Assembly: GCF_003688995.1 (NCBI RefSeq)
Contig: NZ_PENI01000012.1
Span: 62,001-126,000, forward strand
Direction of reading: 5' to 3'
From: Streptomyces shenzhenensis
GTDB taxonomy: Bacteria > Actinomycetota > Actinomycetes > Streptomycetales > Streptomycetaceae
DNA length: 64,000 nt
In this document: positions 16,972-26,442 of the stretch, one piece after another
Layout of the letters: each line of letters starts with the position of its first letter
Position numbering within the stretch: position 1 is the stretch's first letter
Translations under genes and position numbers: made by a program
The notes under the pieces: generated by a model
Database searches by the model: none
What the model saw: the letters and a program-made list of their open reading frames with translations, nothing else
Told to the model about the DNA's origin: nothing

Positions 16972-18450
16972 GTGCAGAGCGCACCGATCCTGTTCCGGCC
17001 GCCAGGTGGGTGGGTTGGGGACGTGATCCCCTACTTCTGGGACGGCCGCTACTGGCTGTTCTACCTGCATGAGACGCGCACCGGGGCCTACGACGCCGGC
17101 ACCTCGTGGCACCTGGCGTGCACGCGCGACTTCGTGGACTTCGACTACCGGGGCGAGGTGCTGCCGCACGGCGGCCCGCAGGAGCAGGACCTGCACGCGT
17201 ACACCGGCTGTGTGATCGAGCACCAGGGAACCCACCACCTCTTCTACACCGGATACAATCCGGCCGTCCGGGATCCGGCGACGGGGGTGCCGCTCCAGGC
17301 GGTGATGCACGCCGTCAGCGACGATCTGCTGACGTGGACGAAGCTGCCGCAGGACACCTTCTACGCTCCGGCGGACCGCTACGAGCCCGGCGACTGGCGT
17401 GATCCCTTCGTCTTCCGGGCGCCGGGGGCGAGCGAGTTCACCATGCTGCTGGCCGCTCGCACCACCGAGGGGCCGGAGCGCCGCCGCGGCTGCGTGGCGC
17501 GTGCGGTCTCCTCCGATCTGAGCACGTGGACGGTCACCGAGCCCTTCTCCGCGCCGTCCCGGTTCGTCACCCATGAGTGCCCGGACCTGTTCGATCTGGA
17601 CGGCCGCTGGTACCTGCTGTACTCGGAGTTCTCCGAGCGGTTCACGGTCAGGTACCGGATCGCACCGTCGCCGCACGGGCCGTGGCAGACGCCCAGCGAC
17701 GACGGGATCGACGGCCGGGGCTTCTACGCGGCCAAGACGGCGGGTGACGGCGGGCGGCGATACGCCTTCGGGTGGATCCCCACCCGGCAGGGGCTGCGGG
17801 ACGACGGCGCCTGGGAGTGGGCCGGAGACCTAGCCGTGCACGAGATCACCGCCCGGGACGACGGAACCCTGGCTGCCGGGATGCCGCATAATGTCCGAGC
17901 AGCGTTCGATGTCGCGCTCAAGATGCCGGCCCCGCGGCCGGTGACCGGCCACTGGTCGCTGGGCGACGATGCCGTCGCATGCACTGCGCCCGACTCGCTG
18001 GCCACGCTGTGGGCCACGGAACTGCCCGCCCGCTGCCGGGTGACGACTACCGTGTCGTTCACCCCCGGCACCCGGGAGTGCGGGGTTGTGCTGCGCGGCA
18101 GTGACGATTGTGACTCCGGCTACTTTCTGCGGCTCGAACCGTCACGGCAGCGGATGGTCTTCGACCGCTGGCCACGCCCCCAGCTGGGAGCACACCAGTG
18201 GCAGATATCCGGAGACGTACCCCATGCGGTGGAGCTCGAACGCCCCGCGCCGCTCGCCCCGCAGACCTCGCACCACCTGGAGATCCTGATCGACGACACG
18301 GCCTACGTGGCCTACCTGGACGGTGAGATCGCGATGTCGGGGCGGATGTACGACCGGCGGACCGGGGGCCTCGGGCTGTTCGTCGGCGACGGTGAGGCCC
18401 GCTTCACCGACACCGCTGTGTACGTGCGCACGGAAGGGGACGACGGATGA
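16972..18450 (+). CDS. Glycoside hydrolase family 32, intracellular beta-fructosidase-like
   Basis: About 492 residues, no signal peptide. The three GH32 signature blocks are recognisable but divergent. A nucleophile-type aspartate lies in GGWVGDVIPYFWDGRYWLFY near residue 15, replacing the usual WMNDPNG. WRDPFVF follows near 144, and HECPDLF carries the acid/base glutamate near 201. The C-terminus is a beta-sandwich ending GLGLFVGDGEARFTDTAVYV. The start is GTG 16972, with AGGAGA eight bases upstream. It leads an operon with an importer (18447-21660), a GH172 enzyme and a LacI regulator. The role inferred is cleavage of an imported fructosyl sugar; the substrate may differ from plain sucrose or inulin oligomers given the altered first motif. 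Confidence 0.85.
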   Translation: MQSAPILFRPPGGWVGDVIPYFWDGRYWLFYLHETRTGAYDAGTSWHLACTRDFVDFDYRGEVLPHGGPQEQDLHAYTGCVIEHQGTHHLFYTGYNPAVRDPATGVPLQAVMHAVSDDLLTWTKLPQDTFYAPADRYEPGDWRDPFVFRAPGASEFTMLLAARTTEGPERRRGCVARAVSSDLSTWTVTEPFSAPSRFVTHECPDLFDLDGRWYLLYSEFSERFTVRYRIAPSPHGPWQTPSDDGIDGRGFYAAKTAGDGGRRYAFGWIPTRQGLRDDGAWEWAGDLAVHEITARDDGTLAAGMPHNVRAAFDVALKMPAPRPVTGHWSLGDDAVACTAPDSLATLWATELPARCRVTTTVSFTPGTRECGVVLRGSDDCDSGYFLRLEPSRQRMVFDRWPRPQLGAHQWQISGDVPHAVELERPAPLAPQTSHHLEILIDDTAYVAYLDGEIAMSGRMYDRRTGGLGLFVGDGEARFTDTAVYVRTEGDDG

Positions 18451-19796
18451 ACGCGCGGCGCGGGCTGTGGTCGCTCGCGGGCACGATGGCCTGCTTGCTG
18501 GTCGCGGTCACCGGGTGCGGCACGTCGGCAGGATCTCCGGCGGCGGTGCGGGGGTCCGTCTCCGGGCCGATCGAGCCGCACACGATCACCTGGCTCAATG
18601 CCAGGCCCAGCGACGGCCCCGTGATCAAGGCTGTCGCCGACGTCGCGGCGGAGTACGGAAAGACGCATCCGGGTTTCAAGCTCGACATCATCTCCACCCC
18701 GGACCGGCCGTCGTATCTGCAGAAGGTCGTGACTCTCGCCGCCGCGCGAAAGCTGCCTGAATTCTTCGATGTGGACGCCACTCCTTTCGCCGAGAAATTG
18801 CGGCGGCAGAACCGGCTGGTGGACGTCGGGAACCTGCTGGATGAGTTCGGCGCCAAGCACAGGTTCCGGCCGCTCGCCCTCGACTACCAGAAGTTCGACA
18901 ACGGTGGTGTCTACGGACTGCCGCTTGAATTCGCGATGGAGCACTTCTGGTACAACAAGTCTGCCTTCGCCGAGGCGGGAATCGAACCGCCCAGGACACT
19001 CGACGAGTTCATCGCCGACTGCAAGCCGCTGCGCGCGAAGGGGTACATCCCGATAGCCCTGGACGGCAAGGACGGCTGGCCGCTCGAACGCTATCTGGCG
19101 TACTACCCCTTCCGCCTCCAGGGGAACGCCTTCGTCAAGAAGCTCAAGAGGGGCGACGCGAAGATGACCGACCCCGCCGGGAAGGCCGGGGCCGACTTCA
19201 TCGCGCGGTTGGGCGCAGCCGGCTGTTTCGCGAAGGGATTCTCCTCCGCCGGATACACCGACGCCACGGACCTGTTCACCACGGGCAGGGCCGCTGTGAT
19301 CAACGACGGCACCTGGGACCTGGGGCTGCTGGCCACCGATACCCTTCCCGCGTCGCTGCGCAACGACGTCGGCTACTTCAAGCTCCCCACCGCCCAGGGC
19401 GCCGCCACGGGCACCGATGACTACGTCGTCAGCTCCGGTATCGGAATGGCGGTGAACTCCCAGAAATTTGACCCTTTGGTGAAGGATTTCCTGAAGTACC
19501 TGGTCTCCCGCTATCCGGCGAAGTATGCGGCAATGGGCCAGCTCTCGCCCACCATCGATACGCCGACGGCGATTCCCGGCAACGCGACGCCGGTCTACGG
19601 ACAGGTCATCCGCGAGGCGGAGCGGTTGGGCACCCGGACGGCGAAGCCGTGGGACACCGAACTCGATCCGACCACCAACAATGTCGTACAGCAGAATCTC
19701 GTCCTGCTCGCGCAGGGAAACATGAGTCCGGAGGCGTTCATGAAGAGCGTCGACCAGGCCGTCACCACGAACTCCCCCCGATACTTCAGCAAGTGA
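18447..19796 (+). CDS. Sugar ABC transporter, lipoprotein solute-binding protein
   Basis: A 449-residue family 1 extracellular solute-binding protein. It has a type II signal peptide with lipobox VAVTGC near residues 21-26, then the family's opening strand HTITWLNARPSDG. LPEFFDVDATPFAEKL and LPLEFAMEHFWYNKSAFAEA form the typical ligand-facing region. The ATG overlaps the GH32 stop by four bases (ATGA). Together with two permeases downstream it forms a carbohydrate-uptake (CUT1) importer. Context points to a fructose-containing oligosaccharide. It differs clearly from the binding proteins at 26443 and 37222, so the three importers probably take different ligands. Confidence 0.93.
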   Translation: MNARRGLWSLAGTMACLLVAVTGCGTSAGSPAAVRGSVSGPIEPHTITWLNARPSDGPVIKAVADVAAEYGKTHPGFKLDIISTPDRPSYLQKVVTLAAARKLPEFFDVDATPFAEKLRRQNRLVDVGNLLDEFGAKHRFRPLALDYQKFDNGGVYGLPLEFAMEHFWYNKSAFAEAGIEPPRTLDEFIADCKPLRAKGYIPIALDGKDGWPLERYLAYYPFRLQGNAFVKKLKRGDAKMTDPAGKAGADFIARLGAAGCFAKGFSSAGYTDATDLFTTGRAAVINDGTWDLGLLATDTLPASLRNDVGYFKLPTAQGAATGTDDYVVSSGIGMAVNSQKFDPLVKDFLKYLVSRYPAKYAAMGQLSPTIDTPTAIPGNATPVYGQVIREAERLGTRTAKPWDTELDPTTNNVVQQNLVLLAQGNMSPEAFMKSVDQAVTTNSPRYFSK

Positions 19797-19804
19797 GGTC
19801 CGCC

Positions 19805-20761
19805 ATGAGCAGAAATGGGAAATCACCGGGCGGCGGCCCTCGTAACCGCTCCCTCAGACACGGAAACGGCGGTGTGCTGCCGGGGCGCAACCGCCGGGCG
19901 GCGGCGGTCTTCCTGCTGCCGCCGCTGCTGGTCTACCTGGCGACCGTGGCCTTCCCCATCGGCGAGTCGCTCTTCCTGAGCTTCTTCCAGTGGGACGGCA
20001 TCACCCGAATGAAGTTCATCGGGCTGGACAACTACCGGCAGCTGCTCACCATCGACAGCACCTTCCGCAGCGCCGCGGTGCACTCGCTGGTCTATCTCGC
20101 GGTCAACCTGGTCATCCAGCTGGGCGGGGCGCTGCTGGTCGCGAACGCCCTGACGTACCTGCGGCGCGGCCAGGACACCCTGCGGGTGCTGTACCTGCTG
20201 CCCGCGGTGCTGTCCACGGTGGCCATCGCGCTGCTGTTCCAGCGCGTCTACTCCGCCGAGCCCGAGGGCGTGATCAACCAGGTGCTGGGCGCGGTGGGGC
20301 TGGGCGACCTGTCCCGGCCCTGGTTGTCCGACGTCCACACGGCGCTCGTCGCGGTGTCGGTTCCCGAGGGCTGGCGGTTCATGGGTCTGTACACCGTGAT
20401 CCTGCTGGCCGGCCTGCTCACCGTACCCCGTGAGGTCGAGGAGGCCGCCCGGCTCGACGGCGCCTCGGAGACGCGGATCTTCTTCCAGATCCGCCTGCCG
20501 CACCTGCGTCCGGTGTGGCTGACCACCCTGGTCATGGCGACCACCTACGGCCTGCGCGGTTTCGACGTGCCCTACCTGCTCACCAACGGAGGCCCCGGCG
20601 TGTCGACCGAGTTGCTGACCACCTACATGTACAAGACAGCGTTCACCAGCACCGACTACGGCTACTCCAGCGCCATCTCCGTGTTCATCGTCGCGGAGTG
20701 CGTGGTGGCTGTCGGCATCATCGTGGCGCTGCTGCGACGCAGAGGAGAGGCGCTGCTGTGA
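19805..20761 (+). CDS. Sugar ABC transporter permease (MalF-type)
   Basis: A 318-residue inner-membrane permease with six predicted helices and a basic, glycine-rich N-terminus. The EAA loop that contacts the ATPase reads EEAARLDGASETRIFFQIRL near residue 220, followed by GLRGFDVPYLLTNGGPG, typical of the MalF-like half of CUT1 importers. The start is ATG 19805, eight bases after the binding-protein stop. It overlaps the next permease by four bases. Confidence 0.93.
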   Translation: MSRNGKSPGGGPRNRSLRHGNGGVLPGRNRRAAAVFLLPPLLVYLATVAFPIGESLFLSFFQWDGITRMKFIGLDNYRQLLTIDSTFRSAAVHSLVYLAVNLVIQLGGALLVANALTYLRRGQDTLRVLYLLPAVLSTVAIALLFQRVYSAEPEGVINQVLGAVGLGDLSRPWLSDVHTALVAVSVPEGWRFMGLYTVILLAGLLTVPREVEEAARLDGASETRIFFQIRLPHLRPVWLTTLVMATTYGLRGFDVPYLLTNGGPGVSTELLTTYMYKTAFTSTDYGYSSAISVFIVAECVVAVGIIVALLRRRGEALL

Positions 20762-21660
20762 GCACCATGATCGACGTACGAGGTCCGGCCGCCGGCCCGA
20801 CCGCGCCCGCTCCGCGCCGCCGCACCGCACGCCGGCACCCGTTCAGTGCGTCCAGGCTGTCCAAGGCACTCGTCACCCTGGTGCTGCTGCTCCAGGTGTA
20901 CCCGTTCTTCTGGCTGGTCACCACCAGCCTGCGCCCCGCGAAGGACTTCGCCGCAGGCAACCCCTTGGCCGTCACCACGCACCCGATCCTCGACAACTTC
21001 GCTCGCGCCTTCGACAACGGCGACATCCCCCGATTCCTGCTCAACAGCGCCCTGATCACCGGGGTGTCGGACCTCCTGATCGTGGTCCTGGGCATGATGG
21101 GCGCCTACGCACTCCAGGTGATCGGGTTCCGCTTCAGCCGGCTGGTGCTCGGACTCTTCCTGCTGGGCATTGTCGTGCCGGTCCAGGTCGCACTCGTGCC
21201 GCTGTTCATCAACTACACCGATGTGGGCCTGCTGGACTCCTACCCCTCGGTGATCCTGCCGCTCGTCGGCTTCGCCCTGCCCATGTCGATCTTCCTGTTC
21301 ATGAGCTTCTACACGTACGTGCCGAAGGAAACCTACGAGGCGGCCGCACTCGACGGCTGCGGGCCCTACCGGCTCTTCTGGTGGATCACCACACCGATGT
21401 CGTTGGGGACGGTGGCCACGGTCGTGTTCGTCAACACCATCTTCATCTGGAACGACTTCATCTTCGCCAACACATTCATCCTCAGCACCGGCAAGAAGAC
21501 CGTCCCGCTGGGTCTGCAGAGCTACCTCGGCTCGATGGGCTCCACCGACTGGACGGCCACCTTCGCCGCCGTCTCCGTCACCGTCACCCCGCTCGTCCTG
21601 GCGTTCCTGGTCTTCAACAAGGCCGTGGTCCGCGGTCTGTCGGGCACCACCCGCGTCTGA
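20758..21660 (+). CDS. Sugar ABC transporter permease (MalG-type)
   Basis: A 300-residue permease, six helices, with the EAA loop EAAALDGCGPYRLFWWITTP and the MalG-like ending VPLGLQSYLG. The GTG start overlaps the preceding stop (GTGA) and has GGAGAGG seven bases upstream; an ATG three codons later is the alternative. It completes the first importer. No ATP-binding subunit follows; the next gene, 68 bases on, is the GH172 enzyme. Confidence 0.93.
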   Translation: MSTMIDVRGPAAGPTAPAPRRRTARRHPFSASRLSKALVTLVLLLQVYPFFWLVTTSLRPAKDFAAGNPLAVTTHPILDNFARAFDNGDIPRFLLNSALITGVSDLLIVVLGMMGAYALQVIGFRFSRLVLGLFLLGIVVPVQVALVPLFINYTDVGLLDSYPSVILPLVGFALPMSIFLFMSFYTYVPKETYEAAALDGCGPYRLFWWITTPMSLGTVATVVFVNTIFIWNDFIFANTFILSTGKKTVPLGLQSYLGSMGSTDWTATFAAVSVTVTPLVLAFLVFNKAVVRGLSGTTRV

Positions 21661-21728
21661 TCCGCGGCCCCCGTTCCCGCGCGCCGCACTGCCGCGCCCC
21701 GCTCCCGCGTCTTCACCCGAGGATCACC

Positions 21729-22847
21729 ATGTTCCCCTTCATCCCGGCGCTCACCCCCTGGAACACCGGCGGCCGAGTCCGCAGCCGCTCGGTGACCGCC
21801 GAGAACCCCACCGGCGCACAGGCGGCCGGCGGCACCGCGGTCTCACCGCTGGGCCCCGGCCGCAAGGGCCGCCCCTGCGTGCCGCTCGCCCCCGAAGAAA
21901 CCCTGACCCTGGCCGATGTCCAGGGGCCGGGTGTGATCACCCACATCTGGCTGACGGTCCCCGATGGCACGGAAGCGGGTCCCTTCGTCCTGCGCGACCT
22001 GGTGCTGCGCGCCTACTGGGACGACAGCCCGCACCCGGCCGTGGAGGTCCCGCTCGGCGACTTCTTCTGCAACGGCTTCGCCACTCGGGCGGACGTCGTG
22101 TCCCTGCCCATCGCGGTGCTGCCCACCGGCGGGATGAACAGCTACTTCCCCATGCCGTTCCGCGACCGCGCCCGGCTGACGCTGACAAGCGAACATCCGG
22201 GACCGATCGAGGCGGTCTTCTTCCAGATCGACTACCTCCAGTACCTCCCGGCCGACGACGACCACCTGCTGACCGCCGCGCCCTACTTCCACGCGCAGTG
22301 GCGCCGCACACCGGTCACCACGCCCGGCCAGGACCACGTGATCCTGGACGGGGTACGGGGACGGGGGGCCTACGTCGGAACCCACATCGGCGTCGCCGCG
22401 CTGGAACGCTTCTGGTGGGGCGAGGGCGAGGTGAAATTCTTCCTCGACGGCGACACCGACAACCCGACGATCTGCGGCACCGGTCTGGAGGACTACGCCG
22501 GCGGCGCCTGGGCCTTCCAGGACGTGCTCGCGCCCGGCGCCGAGCACAAGGTGGCGGTCTACAACTCCCCGTACCAGGGCCACCCGCAGTATCTGACGGC
22601 CGACCCGACCGGCTGGTCGCCGTACGCCACACCGTCCGTACCTCAGCACGGCCTCTACCGCTGGCATGTCCAGGACCCGGTCTACTTCGACCACGACCTC
22701 AAGGTCACCGTGCAGCAGATCGGCCATGACGGGCGCCGCCTCTTCGAACGGAGCGACGACGTATCATCGGTCGCGTACTGGTACCAGGACACTCCACAGG
22801 CCTCACGGAACCCTCTGCCGTCGGCGGCCGTGCGCCGCCCGCGCTGA
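21729..22847 (+). CDS. GH172 (DUF2961) enzyme, alpha-fructofuranosidase / difructose dianhydride type
   Basis: A 372-residue cytoplasmic protein of the former DUF2961 family, now GH172, whose characterised member from Bifidobacterium dentium is a difructose dianhydride I synthase/hydrolase. Family blocks seen: GVITHIWLTVPDG near 70, VPLGDFFCNGFA near 112, GGMNSYFPMPFRDRARLT, WWGEGEVKFFLDGD (Glu232/234) and GTGLEDYAGGAWAF (Glu254). The glutamates in the last two blocks are the catalytic candidates. ATG 21729 has AGGA upstream. Placed between a sugar importer and a LacI gene and in one operon with a GH32, it plausibly opens alpha-linked fructosides that the GH32 then finishes. Some GH172 members act on arabinofuranosides, a remaining alternative. 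Confidence 0.88.
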   Translation: MFPFIPALTPWNTGGRVRSRSVTAENPTGAQAAGGTAVSPLGPGRKGRPCVPLAPEETLTLADVQGPGVITHIWLTVPDGTEAGPFVLRDLVLRAYWDDSPHPAVEVPLGDFFCNGFATRADVVSLPIAVLPTGGMNSYFPMPFRDRARLTLTSEHPGPIEAVFFQIDYLQYLPADDDHLLTAAPYFHAQWRRTPVTTPGQDHVILDGVRGRGAYVGTHIGVAALERFWWGEGEVKFFLDGDTDNPTICGTGLEDYAGGAWAFQDVLAPGAEHKVAVYNSPYQGHPQYLTADPTGWSPYATPSVPQHGLYRWHVQDPVYFDHDLKVTVQQIGHDGRRLFERSDDVSSVAYWYQDTPQASRNPLPSAAVRRPR

Positions 22848-22914
22848 CACGGTGCCCGTGGTGCCCCGCAGGATCGACGCGGACGAGCCGCAACAAACAG
22901 GTCGGAGGTCGTGG

Positions 22915-23952
22915 GTGGCACGGGCACCCCGCAGGAGGACCGGGCGCATCACCATGCAGGAGGTCGCCACCCGGGCCGGGGTCTCCCTGGCAACGGCCTC
23001 CTTCGCCATCAATGGCACAGGCGCCCGCAAGGTCTCCGAGGAGACCAGGCACCGCGTCCAGGCCGTCGCGGAGGAACTCGGCTACCGGCCCAACGCCATG
23101 GCGCAGAACCTGAGCCGGGCGCGTTCGTCCTTCATCGGCTTCATCACCGACTCCGTCGCCACCACCCCGTTCGCGGGAGAGATGATCCGCGGCGTGCAGG
23201 ACGCCGCCCGGGAACACGGCTACGTGATGCTCATGGCCAACACCGAGTCCGACCCCCGTACCTTCCACGACGTGGCCAGCATGATGCTCGACCACCAGGT
23301 GCACGGCGTCGTCTACTCCACCTGGTATCACCGCCAGGTGTCCACGCCCACCGGTCTGAGCGGCATTCCCGTCGTTCTCGCCAACTGCTACACCCGCGGC
23401 GACCGACTCCAGTCCTTCGTCCCCGACGAAGCCGGCGGTGGCCGGGCCGCCACCGAGATCCTCACCGCCCACGGCCACCGCCGCATCGCCTTCATCAACA
23501 GCGACCTGTCGGCACCCGCCACCACCGGACGCCTCCGCGGCTACCGCAAAGCCCTGCAGGCCGCCGGCATCCCCTTCGACAAGAACCTGGTTCTCACCAC
23601 CACGCCCGAACAGGAAGGCGGGTACACGGCCGGCCTGCGCTTGCTGCAACTCGATCCCCGGCCGACAGCCGTCTTCTGCTACAACGACCGCGTCGCCATG
23701 GGCCTCTACGACGCCCTGCGCACCCGCGGGCTGAGCATCCCCCAGGACATGGCTGTCGTCGGCTTCGACAACCAGGAAGTCATCGCCGCACACCTGCGCC
23801 CCGCCCTCACCACCGTGGCCCTGCCCCACTACGAACTCGGCTACCTCAGCCTGAAGTGGCTCCTGCGCGAAGGCGCCCCCACCACCGGTGAGGCCCCCGA
23901 GCCGACCCGCACCCTCGTCCCCTGCCCGACCGTCGAACGCTCATCCACCTAG
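22915..23952 (+). CDS. LacI-family regulator of the first fructoside operon
   Basis: About 345 residues: a LacI helix-turn-helix (ITMQEVATRAGVSLATASFA, hinge LGYRPNAMAQNLSRARS) and a periplasmic-binding-protein-like sugar domain ending in VVGFDNQEVIAAHLRPALTT. The frame is open farther upstream, but GGAGGT at 22904-22909 sets GTG 22915 as the start. A basic stretch (RAPRRRTGR) precedes the HTH. Being the last gene of the operon, it probably provides feedback repression through the AAGCGCTT boxes at 16891-16953. It resembles the regulator at 38668 more than the one at 28150 (shared TTTPFAGE- and TLKLPHY-like motifs). Confidence 0.92.
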   Translation: MARAPRRRTGRITMQEVATRAGVSLATASFAINGTGARKVSEETRHRVQAVAEELGYRPNAMAQNLSRARSSFIGFITDSVATTPFAGEMIRGVQDAAREHGYVMLMANTESDPRTFHDVASMMLDHQVHGVVYSTWYHRQVSTPTGLSGIPVVLANCYTRGDRLQSFVPDEAGGGRAATEILTAHGHRRIAFINSDLSAPATTGRLRGYRKALQAAGIPFDKNLVLTTTPEQEGGYTAGLRLLQLDPRPTAVFCYNDRVAMGLYDALRTRGLSIPQDMAVVGFDNQEVIAAHLRPALTTVALPHYELGYLSLKWLLREGAPTTGEAPEPTRTLVPCPTVERSST

Positions 23953-23974
23953 CAGGCCGCCCCAGCACGGTGCC

Positions 23975-24385
23975 GATCACATGGCGGCCTCCGCCTCCGC
24001 GGCAGCGATTCCACCGGTGGTGACGATGGGCCGGGAGACGGCTCGGGCAGCCCGACCGGGGCGAGGGGCCGGGGCGGCATGAGGACGGCCGAGCGGCCGC
24101 CGGGGCAGCGGCCTGCACGGTCAGCGCGTCGACACCGGACTCAGCCACCCGACGTGCCTCGCCGGCCGAGGTCACGCCCCGCAGGACGGTGCTCCCGGCC
24201 TTGCGCAGGGCGCCGGCGACCGGGCGGTACGCGTCGTCGGAGACGGGGACCGGATGGGGCGAGCGAGTTGACGCCGAATGCGCCGCCTTCCCTGCACGTG
24301 GCCGCCGGCCAGGAAGCCCAGGACGCCTGCCCGGGCGGCGGTGACCAGTTCGGGTGTGGTCGGTCCACCGGGCTCGGCTTCAGTT
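23975..24385 (-). pseudogene. Decayed nitronate monooxygenase (2-nitropropane dioxygenase) gene
   Basis: On the minus strand, conserved pieces of this FMN enzyme family follow in the right order but in different frames: PGGPTTPELVTAARAGVLG with GFLAGG (near 24370-24310), then FGVNSLAPSGP, then LRKAGSTVLRGVTSAGEARR with SGVDALTVQ (near 24190-24110), and finally RPIVTTGGIAAAEAEAAM (near 24030-23980). Spacing is too short throughout, so there are several frameshifts and internal deletions. It is not a working gene. It fills the space between the first operon and the second importer, whose 3' end lies about 260 bases away; that remaining gap shows nothing I recognise. Confidence 0.65.
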
Positions 24386-24647
24386 GGCTGCTGCCTGTTC
24401 CACAAGCCGCGTATCGCCGTATGCTCCGAGCACTGCGCTCCGGCCCGCCTCGGCCGGCTGAACCGGACCGACGTCCAGCACTGGCCGCTGGTCGTCAACA
24501 CGGTCAGCGGTACCACAGCGCCCGAAGCAGATCATCGAAGGTCGCCCAGCGCCGGACCCAGCACCCGGCGCTCCGCTTCGTCCCGCTCACCGACGCGCCG
24601 GCCGGCCCCGTCAGCCCGAGGGTCGGGGACCGGTCGGGCGGGCCGGG

Positions 24648-25553
24648 TCAGCGGACGGCGCCCGCGGTCATCCCCGCGATGACCTGTTTCTGGAAGGCCG
24701 CGTAGATCGCCAGCTGCGGCAGCAGGACGAGGACGGCGGACGCCATCATGGCGCCGTAGTCGACGCTGTAGACGCCCTGGAACTGGGAGACACCGAGGGA
24801 GACGGTGGTGAGGCCGGGGTCGTTGATGAGCGTGACCGCGAACGGGAATTCGTTCCAGACGTAGATGACGTTGAGGATGGCGAGGGTGGCGACGACCGGC
24901 CGCATGAGCGGGAAGACGACTTTCCAGGCCATCCGCCACAGCCCGGCTCCGTCCATCACGGCGGCCTGCTCGATCTCCTCCGGAAAGTCCCGCAGGAACC
25001 CGGTCAGCAGCAGGATGTTGAAGGGGATCGTAACGGCGATGTACGGCAGGATCAGCGCGAAGTAGGTGCCGAACAGGCCGAAGGTGATGTCGAGCCGGTA
25101 CACCGGGAAGAGCAGGACGTAGACGGGGACGGCGAGGCCGGTCAGGAAGTAGAAGCGCAGGGTGTTCTGCGTGCGGCGCCTGCCGCTGCGGAAGACCATG
25201 CGGGTGAGCGCGAAGGCCGCCAGGTAGGAGATGACCAGGCCGATCGTGACCGAGACGACGGCCAGGATCAGGGTGTTCCTGTACATCACCAGCAGGTTGA
25301 GGGTCTGCAGGGCCTGCGCGTAGTTGGCCGTGGTGAGGTGTGTCAGTGAGAACGGGTGGTTGAGGATGGTGTCGTTGGTCCGGAACGACAACAGCGCGAT
25401 CCACAGCAGCGGGAACAGGATCACGAAGGTGATCAGGTAGGCGGTCGCCGAGACGATGATCCTGCCGCGGCGGCGGCGCCGCGGTGCGGGCGGGGTGTCG
25501 CCGGGGGCCGGCGGAGACGGGAGCGACATCTTGACCTCGCTGTCGATGCTCAA
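24648..25553 (-). CDS. Sugar ABC transporter permease (MalG-type), second importer
   Basis: A 301-residue permease with a proline/arginine-rich cytoplasmic head, six membrane helices and the EAA loop EQAAVMDGAGLWRMAWKVVF. The C-terminal part (GLTTVSLGVSQFQGVYSVDY) is MalG-like. Its ATG overlaps the stop of the upstream permease by four bases. It is the last gene of the second importer operon, which runs leftward from the promoter region near 27.9-28.1 kb. No terminator hairpin is evident after it. Confidence 0.93.
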   Translation of the reverse strand: MSIDSEVKMSLPSPPAPGDTPPAPRRRRRGRIIVSATAYLITFVILFPLLWIALLSFRTNDTILNHPFSLTHLTTANYAQALQTLNLLVMYRNTLILAVVSVTIGLVISYLAAFALTRMVFRSGRRRTQNTLRFYFLTGLAVPVYVLLFPVYRLDITFGLFGTYFALILPYIAVTIPFNILLLTGFLRDFPEEIEQAAVMDGAGLWRMAWKVVFPLMRPVVATLAILNVIYVWNEFPFAVTLINDPGLTTVSLGVSQFQGVYSVDYGAMMASAVLVLLPQLAIYAAFQKQVIAGMTAGAVR

Positions 25554-26425
25554 CGGGCTTCTCCCTTACGGCGATTGCCCAGGAACGTGGCCGCGGAGGC
25601 GAGCGCACCGACCACGAACACCACAACGGCCAGAGCCATGCCGTAGCCGTACTGCTGGGTGGTGAAGGTGATGTGGTACATGTAGCTGACCATGACCTCG
25701 GAGAGGTGGACGGGACCGCCGCCGGTGAGGGCGTAGACGAGTTCGAAGACCTTGAAGACGCCGGTGACGACGAGGGCCGTGACGATGCCGAACGTCTCGC
25801 GCAGCATGGGGATCTGGATGTGCCGCAGTTGCTGCCAGCGGCTCGCTCCGTCGAGGCTGCTGGCCTCCATCACGTCGCGCGGCAGCATGCGCAGGCCGGC
25901 GTAGAAGATGGTCAGGACGAAGCCGATCTGCTGCCAGAGGTAGACGAGGCCGATCGCGTACGGGCTGAGTGTGGGGCCGCCTATCCACTGTGGGTGGGCG
26001 GGCACGCCGATCGCCAGCAGGAAGGCATTCACCAGGCCGATCTTCGGGTCCAGGAGGAAGATCCAGATCAGCCCGACGAGGATCGGCGCGATGATGGCCG
26101 GGGCGAAGACGAGCGCCCGCAGCGCGCCGCTGCCCTTGACCCGGCCGCCGAGCAGGACCGCGAGCAGGAAGCCCAGCGGGATCAGCAGGAACAGCGCGAT
26201 ACCGAGGACGATTCCGGTGTTGCGCATCGAGGTCCAGAAGGCGTCGTCCTGCGCCATCTGCCGGTAGTTGGCGAGGCCGGCGAAGCCGTTGGCGGAGACT
26301 CCGTCGAAGTCGGTGAAGCTGTAGTACAGCGAGTACAGGATCGGATAGATCATGTACACGCTGTAGATGATCAGCGCCGGCGCGATCATCAGGGCGAAGT
26401 GCCGGCGTGTGGTGAGCCAGTTCAT
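25550..26425 (-). CDS. Sugar ABC transporter permease (MalF-type), second importer
   Basis: A 291-residue permease with a short N-terminus (MNWLTTRRHFALMIAPALII), six helices and the EAA loop MEASSLDGASRWQQLRHIQI followed by ALTGGGPVHLSEVMVSYMY. Together with the gene at 24648 it forms the membrane channel. It starts 17 bases after the binding-protein stop. Confidence 0.93.
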   Translation of the reverse strand: MNWLTTRRHFALMIAPALIIYSVYMIYPILYSLYYSFTDFDGVSANGFAGLANYRQMAQDDAFWTSMRNTGIVLGIALFLLIPLGFLLAVLLGGRVKGSGALRALVFAPAIIAPILVGLIWIFLLDPKIGLVNAFLLAIGVPAHPQWIGGPTLSPYAIGLVYLWQQIGFVLTIFYAGLRMLPRDVMEASSLDGASRWQQLRHIQIPMLRETFGIVTALVVTGVFKVFELVYALTGGGPVHLSEVMVSYMYHITFTTQQYGYGMALAVVVFVVGALASAATFLGNRRKGEAR

Positions 26426-26442
26426 GGGATGACCGCCGGAAC

